64,000 bases of DNA. Source: Pieris napi. Lineage: Eukaryota; Arthropoda; Insecta; Lepidoptera; Pieridae. The notes beneath the pieces are model-generated. The model was not told the origin of the DNA and did not search any database. It saw only the letters and a program-made list of their open reading frames with translations. Below, one piece after another: positions 48,667-61,056 of this stretch. The DNA lies in assembly GCF_905475465.1 (NCBI RefSeq), contig NC_062242.1, positions 3,995,501-4,059,500 of the forward strand, read 5' to 3'. Position 1 is the first letter of the stretch. Each line of letters opens with the position of its first letter. A program made the position numbers and the translations under genes.

Positions 48667-51600
48667 ATGTCGGTCAAAGTTAAGAAGATCTCTGAACCTC
48701 TAGTGTTAGGAGAGGGCCCGCATTGGGACGAATCACAACAGGCATTGTTCTTTGTTGACATTCTCGACTGCTGCTTGCATAAATATATACCGGCCACCGG
48801 CGAGTGGACTAAAGCTAAAATTGGTAAGAACGCGATATTAAGCATTTATTCATCCATTGAACAAACTGAGAAAAACATACAGAAACAATGTGCCGGGCTC
48901 ATTATTTATGTAAGTCTACCTTATATAGGTAGACTATTCTTATAGCGTTTGAGTGCAATTAGTTTATGCATAAAATAAAATGTTAACATTAATAATAAAA
49001 CAGTACCTACACAAATTGTTCGGTTAGACCTGACACTGACGACACGAGAGATAATAAAGTAATAAACAATTTTGTTTATTATCTAATTTAAAATATATCT
49101 AACAATAAAAAGTATAGTTTTTTCACCAATTATGGTGAACATAGAAGGCGATGAATGTGTAATCACATTCATCTCCTTAGCAGCAGATTACAGTGGTGAT
49201 TTTTCTGCTTTTAACCACCAGAGGTACAGGCAAAGTAGTAGGTAATTGGTATTTTCCAGATGGTGACAAAGTTGGATTTGTTGTTCCGGTGGAAGGAAGT
49301 AAAACCCAATTTATAGTTGGTGTAGAAAAAACATTTAAGATAATTGAATGGGACGGTAAAGCCAATGTTACAAAAGACGTTAAGGTCCTTGGATCTGTTG
49401 ATCAAGATGTTGATGCTACAAGGATCAATGATGGAAAGGCTGACCCCAGAGGTCGGATCTTTGCTGGTAAATGTTTCTTTGCAGCTACATACTTATAAAT
49501 TAGTTTAGCACGATTGCAATTTTGATAAATTTTATAATGGTAGAATTGTATTAGGAGTCTATCTTACATATTATCTATAATTATTATAATATGCCTATCC
49601 TCAACAACTTAGCTTCTATCATTAAGTATAATTTAAAGCATAAGTACATAATATTACAAGTATCATTAATTAACATAAGATACTGATAACAATAAGTGAC
49701 AACTTTCAAAGATTATTTGTTTAATATTACGATACTTTTTGTAATAAATTGTGGAATTGCGTACTCGGGTCAACCTAGGATAATAACACTAATTTTGATA
49801 AAACAGTTAAGTAAATTCTAAAGGGTAAAAACCGTTTTATAAAAATCATCTGGCGTAACCTTGGTTGTAAATGAACTTGGTATAAGTTATAATAGCTGGA
49901 CGTTCATAACAGGTTCGTTCCCCAACATCGAATATGGAGCATTAAATGAGCGTATCTCCCTTTTCATTGAATAGTTTTAAAGTTATCATCATAGACCATT
50001 TACTTAGACGTTAGTATTGTACGAGTGGAATTTTGGAGGAAAAGCCTAAGAAAATAAAATTCTTTCATTTATTTACAGATTATTATAATTTATGTATTAA
50101 TTAAATACAGTTTGCAGTTTTAAAAAAATGAAGTTTGGTCTACTGCAACCGATTTCTTGGTTAAAATAAAACTGTCTACTTTTCGCAATAAATACAAACG
50201 AATAGAAATCATACATTGTTACTATTTAAAGGTACAATGGGTCAGGATGACCCTCAAGGCGTCATTGCAGAAGGCCAAGGGTCTTTCTACCGGCTTGACA
50301 ACGATGGAAACATCAAAAAATTATGTAGTGGCATCGGGATTTCTAATGGGCTCGCTTGGAACATTCAAGAAAAGGCTATGTACTACACAGATTCATTGGA
50401 GCACAAGATACGGAAATATGATTATAATATTGATACTGGCGATATTTGTGAGTTCCATAATTTTAATAACACAATAATTAATATAAAATACCTCTCAATA
50501 CTCTGCTACTGCTATACAAAGCACTAGCAGAATCTATTATAACATATGGACTTTCAAGCTATGGGAGAACATGCAAAACTTATCTTAATCAAATATATTC
50601 ATTACAAATACGTATTTTAAAAGCAATTGCTCCTTTCAAAATAAAATCACAATATAAAGAAGACTATAGAAAGCTATTTGCATTTTTCAAAATTATACCT
50701 ATACAAGAGAAAGTGCAGCTAGCATTATTAAATGAAAACTACTTTACAGAAAATTACCTTAAAACAACTAAAACTCACTATCACTATACAACACGTAGAA
50801 AATTAAAAAACGAATTTCTATTACCAAAATACAATAATTTATTTGGGAAAAAAACATTAGACTATATTATTCCAAATCTATTAAACTCGCTACCAGCTAC
50901 ACTATTTACTAATATAACAAGAAACAATATTAAATTTAAATTAAAAAATTACTTCATAAATCAAACAATTACAAATTATGCATAACAAAAATAAGACATC
51001 GTCATTTAATTCATATTCGAATATTGGAACACACCCTGTATTCGAATGAGAATTCTCGTCAAGAACAGGTTTCTTGCATCGGCTAACTGAGGAGCGTCAA
51101 TGTTTCAATTGGTTTATTAAACGGTTCGTGCAATTTTGATGGTTGAATGGTAAAAATGTTATATTGTATAGTATGTCACTGGCCTATGTATGTAATAAGT
51201 TATTTATTTAAATATGTTCGACGACCTGGTGGACAGAAAAACTGTGTCCAGTTTGTGTTTCCACCACACCAACTACTTTCTATTTAAGATCATGTATATG
51301 ATAAATAAATAAAATAAAATAAAATATGTTTCTCATCGTGAAACGTGGGTTTAAATTTCCATGGTTACGATGTCATCTTTTCAAAGAGAATGGCAACAAA
51401 TACGGCATTAACAGCTGTCATGTTACAAAATGATTCACTCTTTTTTTTCAGCAAACATGAAATACATATTCGACTTTAAGAAGGCCGGCGTTGAAGGCGC
51501 CCCGGATGGCACCACCATCGACACAGACGGCAACTTATGGATTGCAGTCTTTAATGGGTCGTGTGTTATTAAAATCGATCCCCGAACGGGAACTTTGCTA

Positions 51601-51792
51601 CAAAAAGTCCCAATTCCTGCATTGCAAGTAACGTCTGTCATTTTTGGAGGCCCGAACTATGACGTATTGTTTGTGACGTCAGCGAATATTAATGTGGAGG
51701 GCAAGCAACAGCCCCCCTCAGCTGGGTGCACTTTTATGGTGACCGGTTTGGGGGTTAAAGGTCTGCCGGGGTACAACTTCAGACTGAAATAA
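48667..51792 (+). CDS. Regucalcin / SMP-30 family protein, paralogue 1
   Basis: Coding exons 48667-48823, 49224-49466, 50232-50447 and 51452-51792 give 957 nt, 318 aa, matching the usual SMP-30 length. The family are six-bladed propeller, metal-dependent lactonases with calcium-linked roles, and include the insect anterior fat body proteins and luciferin-regenerating enzymes. The metal and substrate residues are visible: Glu16 (GEGPHW), Asn121 (RINDGKADPRGR), Asn172 (SNGLAW) and Asp224 (APDGTTID); YYTDSLEHKIRKYDYN is also diagnostic. All junctions are phase 1. The acceptor of exon 2 (after CACCAGAG, 49223) is chosen because the earlier AG leads to a stop. The last exon is continuous where paralogue 2 has an intron. 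A LINE fragment occupies the third intron. AATAAA lies about 35 bp after the stop. Confidence 0.9.
50470..51330 (+). mobile_element. 3' end of a non-LTR retrotransposon in regucalcin 1 intron 3
   Basis: Plus-strand coding remnants typical of a post-RT region (LSSYGRTCKTYLNQIYSLQ, then a frame ending in NLLNSLPATLFTNITRNN at 50713-50985) are followed by a 3' tail with DNA similar to LINE 3'UTRs and a short (AAATA)n repeat at 51299-51328. 5'-truncated, sense orientation. Confidence 0.65.
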
Positions 51793-51874
51793 TTAATGTT
51801 TTTTTTTTGTTTGCACAAATTATAAAAATAAAATTATGGTTACCTAACGTTTATTATTTTGTCAAATAACTTTT

Positions 51875-52128
51875 GTAGATTTCTAAATCGTAAATCGCCG
51901 TTCCACAACTGAGCGTTTTTAAAGGCAGTTTTTGCCGCGCACCACCACTATGTGAAACCAGCTGCCCACTGAATGTATTTCCGAACCAATTCGACTTAAA
52001 GTCCTTTAAGAAAACAGCGTACCAATTATTAAAAGGCCGGCAACGCCCTCGAGAGCCCATTGCTTGTCCATGGGCACTTAACAACAGGTGAATCTCCTGC
52101 CCGTTTGCCCGTTTGTTCTATAAAAATG
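51875..52128 (-). repeat. Interspersed repeat between the convergent regucalcin genes
   Basis: Contains TTAAAAGGCCGGCAACGCC, CCATGGGCACTTAACAACAG and GTGAATCTCCTGCCCGTTTG, blocks I recognise as a very common lepidopteran SINE/LINE-tail sequence. It fills most of the 450 bp between the two stop codons and could supply termination signals or overlap both 3'UTRs. Orientation is uncertain. Confidence 0.5.
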
Positions 52129-52245
52129 TGACCATAGCGTACTTTGTGAAAATTACACGCATTTAGTATAGTAGAACGAATTTCATATATAATAAAACTC
52201 AAATATAACAATAAAACAGAAACATATATTGACAAATACTTCAAA

Positions 52246-55200
52246 TTATACTAGCTTAACACTAACATTGGGGTGTCCACGAACCCCGAGGCCCGTGACT
52301 TGAAAAGTGGACCCGCAAGGTGGCTTCTGTTCCGTACCCCGGTTCATAGAAGCAGTGGTCACGTAAAGAATGTCCAGGTTCGGACCTCCGAACGTCGCTG
52401 AAGTTGTCTGCAGTGCTGGCGTCGGTACTTTTTGGAGCAACTTGCCGGCTTTTGGGTCTATTTTTAGTACCTGTAAATATTAAACTTGTAAATGGAACCG
52501 AGTCTCTGTTGGGTACTTATAAAAGTGGTTAAATAAATGATCTATCACAATTTCTGATATTGTGACCCCAAAGTCACGAAAAAATTATAACGAAACAGAT
52601 ATGAGGGCCATATAGGTTGTAGCGCACTGTTTTTTGTTAAATCAGCAGATTTATTTTTGTTACGATAAATTTTCTTGATATTTACTATGAAGTAACAGGC
52701 GGCCTGAAAAGTTCGTGGGCTAACAGGCATTCGATAGCGATACAATGATTATAGCGTTCATGCAATTTTTTCGATACCATTTTTATAGTACGATTCGTTA
52801 TTAGCCTTGTCCAGCGAGCATTTTCTTGATGTCTGAGAACAGGAAAAGGTCGCTGGGGGTCAAATATTTCCAAAAATTGAAATTACGATTGAACAGCTTC
52901 AAACACTAATCAGATCAGAATCATCAATTCGTTGTTGTTTTTGATCGATTGTGATCTCGCGCGGCACCCATTTTGAACAGAGTTTTCGCATGTCCAAATA
53001 ATCATATAGGATATGTCCAACACGTTCCTTTGATATCTTTAGGATCTCAGCTATCTTAATCAACTTTACTGTTCGGTCATCCAAGATTATTTTGTGGACC
53101 TGCCAAGCGTTGGCTTCAATAGTATTTTTGTTCGCCAAAAAGCAATGTATTTATATTTTAATTTATTAACACAACAAATTCCTTTTTATCCATTTCCTTC
53201 ACTCAAAATACTATATCGCACCAACTAATAGTACGACACTTGTATAATTTATACGTGTCTTTTGAAGGTTAGGGCTAACTAAAAATCATATAAATTTAAT
53301 ACTAGTAGCGCCATCTATGTGTCAGTCTACGAACTTTTCAGCGCACCGATTATCACTGCTCTTTTTATGAAAATAACTTTCCAATAGGATTCGGTACCAA
53401 GCCCCACAAAAATTTACTTAATAAAAATAATATATTGCTATATTTTTTTTTGCTCCGCGTACGATTCTTTTTCTAAAAATCCTTGTATAAATTTGGTGTC
53501 TCAGAAATTGACTTAATTATGATAAATGTGTTACCTGCGTGCCGTCGAAGTTTGCTACCCAGAGGTTTCCATCGGTGTCGATGGTCATCCCATCAACGAT
53601 ACCACCCAGATTATGATCTGCGTACTTGAAGACCAGCCGAGGGTTCGCTGTTATAATGATGAAGAACATTGTTTTAAAACTTAGTTAATTTTAATATTGA
53701 CGCCTGTCAACTGTCAATATTGCCTTTTTCGCGCGTTTTGATTCATGTATTTGTAACTCGCGTTCTCCAAATAAATTATTTCTAACAGCAGAACAGAGAT
53801 ATAAGATTTATCTCTGCTGCACAACACGGCTCGATGATTCAACGGAGGTTACCAGCTATGTATTATTGGAATTTGATAATATTACAGTATGATGATCTAC
53901 ACAACTTGACAAATGACATCTATCGCAAACCCATCAAAGATTCTTTCTCTGTGACAGTCTAAGTTTCATCAAAATCGGTTCTGTCGTCATTGATATACAA
54001 CTTACACATAACAGGTAAATAATGCTAACAGATATTTAAGTCCGTTTGTTTTAAACTACATTTGTACTTATTATAAACTAGGTAAAAATAATACTTACAT
54101 ATATCACCTGTCTCAGGGTCCCAGTCGTATCGTCTGATCGCGTACTCAAACGAGTCCGCATAGTAGAACGCCCTATTCTTCTCATCCCAACAGAGACCGT
54201 TGGAAATATCCACATTGTCCACCACACGGTTCACCTTTCCATCATGGTCGATGCGGTAAAGGGAACCTTTTTTTAGGTGAAATTTTCCCGGCTCGTATTC
54301 GTGGCCCATTGTTCCTGTTTAAGATTTCATTAGGGTCTGTTATTTATTTGTATCGTATAGTATATAGATATATTATATAAAAATACGTATTATACAGGTG
54401 TGGCGTGAATATTAGAGTAGCTGCGGGCAGAAGACGATATAATGGTTCAAAAAGTCTTTCAGTTTTCGAGAAATTTGACATGTTTATAAATTCAAAAAAA
54501 TTACTCTGCCACATTTTCGGTGTCAATACTTCTTGTAATGCCTAAGCTATATATTCTATACTAGACTACCCTCAAATGCATTTTTTTAAACGTATTTTTC
54601 TGAAGGGCTATAGCGTCATCTACCCGCAGGTATCATATTATACATTTATTACGAAATACCTTTAATATATATACGTATTTCAGTAGAACGATGATATTAC
54701 GACTTCCTTGGCAACTTAAGCTATACATATATACTTGAAAAGTACAATTATAAACATCTACTTTGTGCCATTGTAACCATGGCAACGAATTCGGTTTTGT
54801 AGTCCGTGTTGGTAATTTTTTACAAGGCGAACCCCTATTACCATTTTTAAATTCAAATCGCAGACTAATACAATAGTGTGAAATGAACATTTGTCGAAAC
54901 ATTAAATCCAGCTGAGTTTTGGCATGTTTTTCTAATTTTAGGACGCGTAAACAATGTTTTACCTAACTTAGCCAAGACATTTAGACAAGTAAATGATAAA
55001 TCAATTTTAACTTAAGTGCAAAAGAAGTAAAAAGATATGCCGGCAATAAGTTGGAGTTATTGGAAATAATGCAACACGCAGAACTAGACTAACTAGGGCT
55101 TCAATTAAATTTAAGAAGAAACTACAAGTACAAGTCGAATTGTAAACTTTTTCTTACCCACAAAGAGTCTTCCTCGGGGATCAGCTTTGGCGTCATTAAT

Positions 55201-55838
55201 CCTATTATCAGGCGAATGTTGATCAATCTCTGCGACTTTCTTAAGTACTCGGGCAGTACCATCTTCACCATCCCACTGTATCACCACCACGTCCCGTTTC
55301 AGCCCCACCACAAATTCATCACGTGTACCTTCCACGGGGATTATGAAACCGGGCATGTCAGCTGTAACAGTAGAAAATTCTTTAACATATCATATTTAAT
55401 TTTGTTTGCAGTAACTATGCCTGTAATAAATCTCGCTGGATATTCTTTTAAACTAAAAAAGTTTAGTCTTTCTAACCAATAGGTTGTTGTAGACAGATTA
55501 TTTTAGTTTATATTCCCGCTTTTTTTCATTTTTTTGTTAAACATTGTATACATTGTACCAGGTCTTTTCCAGGGTAAAACAATTGAATTTAAAGTCCAAA
55601 TAAAGGCGAAATAGAAAGAATAAACACGATCGTATTACGTGAATACACACACACACACAGTACTGTCAGATATACACTTACATAGTTTGGAGCTGGTGCA
55701 TTTGCCAGTGCTGGGATCATACTTATATATGGAACGGTCGAAGATGCTGACAAAGTACAGAGCCTTGTGGTCGTGAGACCAGTGTGGACCCTCTCCCAGC
55801 CAAACGGGCGCCGTCACTGCACTTACTTTCACTGACAT
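52246..55838 (-). CDS. Regucalcin / SMP-30 family protein, paralogue 2
   Basis: Minus-strand coding exons 55838-55682, 55361-55158, 54314-54099, 53647-53535 and 52470-52246 give 915 nt, 304 aa. Residues seen: Glu16 (LGEGPHW), Asn108 (RINDAKADPRGR), Asn159 (ISNGLCW) and Asp211 (IVDGMTID); GGPNLDILYVTTAS and VTGLGVRG close the propeller. Exons 1 and 3 have exactly the lengths of their counterparts in paralogue 1 (157 and 216 nt), showing tandem-inverted duplication. Compared with it, exon 2 is 39 nt shorter and the last exon is split by a phase-0 intron (52471-53534) that carries a mariner remnant. The acceptor abuts the ATG. Both copies keep the metal site, so both are probably functional. Confidence 0.9.
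52703..53342 (-). mobile_element. Internally deleted mariner remnant in regucalcin 2 intron 4
   Basis: Inverted ends CTGAAAAGTTCGTGGGCT and the complement on the right (AGTCTACGAACTTTTCAG). On the minus strand it encodes the helix-turn-helix part of a mariner transposase (ILKISKERVGHILYDYLDMR, then KLCSKWVPREITIDQKQQR). A frame-broken C-terminal piece, SDIKKMLAGQG-like, follows near 52800-52850. Central catalytic part deleted. Confidence 0.75.
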
Positions 55839-57768
55839 CTAAAATAAACCATATAAAACATTATTTTTGGATACTTATAACTCGTACCATCGGAGACTAA
55901 TTAATCGATATAAATAAAAACTAGAAACATATAAGCAATATTTAAAATATAGTCAAAATCTGTTATAAATACATCAAAGGGACTACTTAATGTATTTATC
56001 TGTGTTAGAAAACCCTTAACTTTAAACAAATTAAAACAAGGTTAAATTTTCAATAAAATAAACGTATATTATGTAAAGCACAATTCGCGAGCAGAACAAT
56101 AAGACATAATTTTTAAATTAGTCCTTGCTGTAGCAAGGACAGCGATTACAAATACCATAAGATCATTATTTTATCACAACAATGTTACATTTGCTTTTTA
56201 ACAAAACATTAATATTGCCCTTAATAAATCGAGGGCAAATAAATCGTTTCCTCACCCTATTTCAACCTAAATAAACTAGAAAGTTACAAAAATACGTTCG
56301 CTGGCCAAAGAACGAGCCTCCACAACTAACGTATGGTGTATATGTATGTTATTTATAAACAACCTGACGTCATCACATACTGTCGTATGATGGACATGAC
56401 GCGTCACTTTTAGTACGCGGAAACTATAAGTGACGAGAGGTAATGCCCACATTATAATGAAGTCTAAATGTTTCTTATAAAATTACGAGAAGTGCTTGAT
56501 GTCACGTAGAGCATTTCTCGGGAAATTGAACGGGAAACTGAGGTATCTTTTCAGTAATAAGGAAAGAAACCTTCAGATGCAGGGGTGCATGAAGACGAAT
56601 AAAAAAACATTGAAAACTTATCTTTTACAATTATAACAATACGCTTTTAAAGGCACCGTAAAAAGCCACGCCCATAAACCAATTAGGAAGACGTCCTTGA
56701 CTGTTGGAGGTTATTGACCGAACACATCTAATTTTGAATAGTATTTTTTTTATTTAACGCATGATTTAAATAATAAACTGGCCAATTTAAAATTAGTATT
56801 CTAAAATCGGATTAATGTTTCTCATTTAACAACAATCCACGGCAGATCTTTGGAGGTGTGTCATATTATATTATCGACTACGTACATCTGATACCTTCTT
56901 CCTCTTTCCTCTTCTTTTAAAAAACCTTTTTTCATCGTTAAATTTCCACGTCGAAAAAAGATACCATCATCTAAACGAGATATCATCTAAAAAAGTTGGA
57001 ATTTCTGATAATGATATCTAAAGCTCTATCAATCACATCTTTAATACCACTTATCGATGTAAAATTAAAGTGGTTGTTTTATCATATATTCTAACCTAAC
57101 TATCTACAGTAATTTTTTGGTATATTAAATTGTTAAAGATAAAAACCGCCGAATATACTTAGTACTTAATATTACAGTTCGAGTTTCTAAGGAGTATATC
57201 ACAAACGCCATAAACATAATAATCTGATAACTAAATAGTAGTAAATGACTTACGATATCCACTACGTTCTATTTATTACATGAAAGTAATTTTCTTCGAC
57301 TGATAAAAAACTGTAATTGTTGATAATATTCCGAATCTATTTAGAAGTAGAATAATAATTTAATTCTTAGTTTATTTTTACGTTGCGTCAAAAAGTTAAT
57401 TAAAGGTACATAACATGATTATCACGAATATTTGCTTTGTACGTTCTTCAATTTCTTTTTATTAAAATGATTTTAGATAATTTTATCTATAAAAAAGTTA
57501 TAAAATATACAAAATACGACGTTACTTGGTAGTTATGCAGTTCAAACTTGAACTTGTACAAACTTTCACCAAATATACATAGAGCTGATGAACGGGTTAC
57601 GCACAAAATAACTCTAGTTAGTACAAAACAATCGCTTTCGAACTTTTCAAAGTAGATTTTATCGCAATACGTCATCAGTTTTTACACTAAAAAAGTCTGA
57701 AGAAAAGTATTGTCACAACAACCGAGGCTTTTTAGAGATATTTCTAATATCGTGATAAAAATACTCAC
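55839..57768. other. Putative first intron of regucalcin 2
   Basis: AT-rich, no coding exon, RNA gene or transposon recognised. Confidence 0.45.
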
Positions 57769-57855
57769 GTTAACAGGGAGGTATAAGATAACGTGTCGTC
57801 GTAAGCTTGGACCGCGTCTGAGTGGTGTTGTGTAATGATTATGTTATATACTGCC
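57769..57855 (-). promoter_or_regulatory. Core promoter and 5'UTR exon of regucalcin 2
   Basis: On the minus strand TATATAA (57850-57844) is followed about 31 bp later by TCAGA (57821-57817), a TATA plus initiator arrangement of correct spacing. A 51-bp exon follows, ending at a good donor (GTTAAC|GTGAGTAT, exon end 57769). Splicing to the acceptor TTTATTTTAG just before the ATG at 55838 would remove 1.9 kb. Confidence 0.55.
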
Positions 57856-58795
57856 ACCTGCCAGCTATCTAATCTATGAGATAGATACTGTTAGGGCTGA
57901 CAGATACAGAAATCGGAGTATTGGGCTGTTCAGACATCATAAAAGAAGATGAATTTTAATCAACCATAAAGTAAATCAATCACACATCGTACATGGTTTA
58001 GATGGTGCTAATACAGGATAGTTAACACAAGAATAGAATCCTCAAATATGTTAAATATTTGAAAGCTCGGTTCGTGTATTCTTTAACTTGCCAATGTGTG
58101 TTAATTTTTTAGCAAAATGAGTTCAGGGAAAAGTTAAAAATAATTTATTACACATTATTTAATTATGCATTTGTATACATCATTATTTTTTAAAACTATT
58201 AAAGTCTCTAAAATAGCGATTGAAATCACAAGATTTTTCCCCCAAGGACACGCCCAATCATGACAGCATAAAGAAACTTCAGCTTTGTATATTACAAATA
58301 ATATTTACAATAAATTATTCGTTTTTTTATTACATGTTTCAGATATTAAATTTTTAGGTACTTAGAAAAACAGAGTTTTTTTGTATTTTTATTAAGAAAA
58401 TACCGTGTTAAGATTGTGGTTCTTTTATCAATATTGACTTCATAATCTATTTATTGACGTGCATCAATGTAAGATGCATGCGCAGGTAATATTAACGATA
58501 AATCCCATTGCAAATCCGCCGAGGGGATTACAAGACGATTGTTCTAGAGATTTCAATATTTACTGTGTCAACGAATAACGGAGGTCGGCTTTAATTTACT
58601 TTAAATGAGCTGAGCTGCGATTAAAGATACATTACCAGTAATTTTCCAAAATTTACAGCAAAAAGATAACATTACATAACTCTGAATGTGAGCATAATTT
58701 AATGTATATGTGAACAAAACTTATGCGGAAATTAAAAAAAAATAATACTTGTGCAGAAAACTCATATGCTGAATATGTCAAAAAATATTTAAGGA

Positions 58796-59049
58796 AAGAC
58801 GACTCATTGGTTTAATGGTTAGTACCCCTGACTGCGAATCCATGGGTCCCGGGTTCGATCCCCGGCTGAGACGAACATCGTGTTGTGCTTAGGTCTTGGG
58901 TGTTTAAATATGTATTTATATGTCTATCTATCTATAATATGTACATACCCATAATACATAATACATATAGTACCCATAATACAAGCTTCACCAGCTTAGC
59001 ATGGGACTAGGTCAATTGGTGTGAATTGTCCAATAAAAAAAATAAAAAC
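58796..59049 (+). mobile_element. tRNA-derived SINE
   Basis: The head is tRNA-like, with a perfect B box GGTTCGATCCC at 58852-58862 inside a CCCGGG...CCCGGCTGAG arm and an A-box-like GGTTTAATGGTTAGTACC upstream. It is followed by the body with GTGTTGTGCTTAGGTCTTGG and GCATGGGACTAGGTCAATTG and an A-rich tail. I recognise this as a common lepidopteran SINE. It is not a functional tRNA: the acceptor stem continues directly into the SINE body. Confidence 0.75.
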
Positions 59050-59689
59050 ATATTTAAGGAAAGTAATACGCAGTCTTTTGCGATTTACCTTGTACACAGA
59101 TTTATACCTTTTCCTTGTTTGTTGTGCGTTTGGGAATATTAAGTACCTGAGATTTGCTTTTAGTTTTTACCTTATTAATGTGAATGGAGCGCTGTTATAA
59201 GATGGTTGGTGCCTAAACGTAGGTGATTTATTACAGGTTATTAAAATGAAAATTACAATTGCTAATTTATATTTTAAAATACAAATGTTATATATTACGA
59301 GTATAATTTTACAGTGTCTATTAGAATTAATTTATACAGTCCCTTATTTTTGAACGCTTTTAGATTTCTACCTTATTTGGAGAACGATAACCCGTGCAGA
59401 CTTGCATCGAATAAAGTTCATACAAGTTACGCAGAAGTAGAAGTTAGTCTCATGATTAACACGTATTGTCTTACATTTAAAAAATGACAATGGAATTTAG
59501 AAGTAATAAAACACGGCCGAAATTAATAATAAATCCAGAACCATTTTTCCATCTAAGATTGGTATTACAATCCGTTTTTTGTATTAAGCATGCTAATAAA
59601 CTATCTTCGGACTGAGTTTGGTTATCTTAAATAGCAATCCATCTTTGTGAGTACGGATTAAAGACTGACCTCTGTTTGAAAAAGGCAGT

Positions 59690-60476
59690 TTGTGCGTGTC
59701 AATAACCAATCCGTCTACTATGACGTTTGCTTTAATCCGTGTAAACAGTCGTAGATTGCAATCTGACAATTTCGGCAGTTTGCTGTTTGGATTACAAGTT
59801 GGTAGAAAGAAGAAATGGCCATGGCATTTATTATTTAGTGACAGCGACGATAGTGATTTGTTGTTGTTATCGGATACTGATAGCGAATCAGAAGACGAAC
59901 TGCGCGCGGGTTCTCGCAGATTAAAAAGGGTGAACTATATTCAAAAAGTTAATATGCTGGTAAAACTAATATACATACCTATTTACAACAACAAAACGAC
60001 AGTTTTGTTTAGAAACTTGCCACTTGAGACAAAAATTCAACGTTCCATTCCTTACTAAAATGAACCATTCCTTAATAAAATGAGAGACCTTAAACGTTTT
60101 TTATTATTAACAGCCAAAAATATTTGTTACTGTAGGTTGCTTGCAATCTTTCGTCGAATAAACAATCGGATAGCAGATTTGTTTATATTTACAGAAAAAT
60201 CATTAAGTGATTTTGTGTCTGTCAAGAGCTGAAATTTATTTTCTCGTTTAAAAATTAATGAAAACTTCTTGAAGAAACCTATTTCTACGTGGAAAGAAGG
60301 GCGGAGAATTATACAACTTATAGAGCTGTAAAACTTATGCAAGATTTTCATTTTTTAATCACTGCAAAGGAAGAACAAAAACAATTTTTACTATGCTGTG
60401 TGCAAGAGTATAGAAATCTATATCCAGACTGTACAAAAAGATCCTCAAAGGAAAATATCCTTGCTAATCTGTAATT
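59690..60476 (+). pseudogene. Possible PIF/Harbinger-type transposon remnant
   Basis: Two plus-strand frames. The first (59690-60058) has an acidic Ser/Asp run (LLFSDSDDSDLLLLSDTDSE) then RRLKRVNYI, like the N-terminus of Harbinger transposases in insects, and then degenerates. The second (60289-60474) ends with KQFLLCCVQEYRNLYPDCTK and SSKENILANL, resembling the start of a MADF/Myb-like DNA-binding domain, the usual partner protein of Harbinger elements. No DDE catalytic region is visible. It could also be a small unknown host gene. Low certainty. Confidence 0.3.
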
Positions 60477-60479
60477 TTA

Positions 60480-60600
60480 TGTTCTTTTAATAAATACCTC
60501 TACGTCATTTTATGTTCTTTTAAGAAAATACCTATGATCTTATTTTATTTTTTATTATGATCTTTATAAATATTTCATTTTATTTAGTTTAGTTCAGTTT
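60480..60600. repeat. Short imperfect tandem repeat
   Basis: ATTTTATGTTCTTTTAA with AATACCT occurs twice about 35 bp apart, followed by AT-rich TTATTTTATT and ATGATCTT repeats. Probably slippage in AT-rich DNA. Confidence 0.45.
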
Positions 60601-61056
60601 CCAAAATCTTCACGGCTTTGTCGGCACGGGTTCATGTTGACATAGGAAGATAAAATTTTGTATTGAAGTAGGTCTGGGTAGTTTAAAAAGAATTAAGGGG
60701 TATGCATTTCGATATTCGAAAAAAAAAATTCACCCATATATGGGACACCCAGTATCTATAGTTAATTATTAGTATTCTAGATAGTAGATAACCAATTCAC
60801 ACCTTAAGGAGGTTGTGTAATAGTATTAAATATAATAATAATATAAACTTAATGTAACTTAAATCACAGTAGTCGAATTAAGGCTATTTATATTTTATTT
60901 TATTAAAGAGTTAAATACTCTTATTATGAACCGTAGAGGTCTTTTGAAGTCAGACAAAATACAATATTATCACGAGAGTAAAATATAGCACATTCTGTAT
61001 TGCTAAAACCAATTTTAGATTGAGAATTTAATTATACTATATTATCTTAATATATA

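Noticed and set aside
58796..58870. Possible tRNA gene
   Set aside because: B box is perfect, but the sequence runs into a SINE body with an A-rich tail, so it is a tRNA-derived SINE head.
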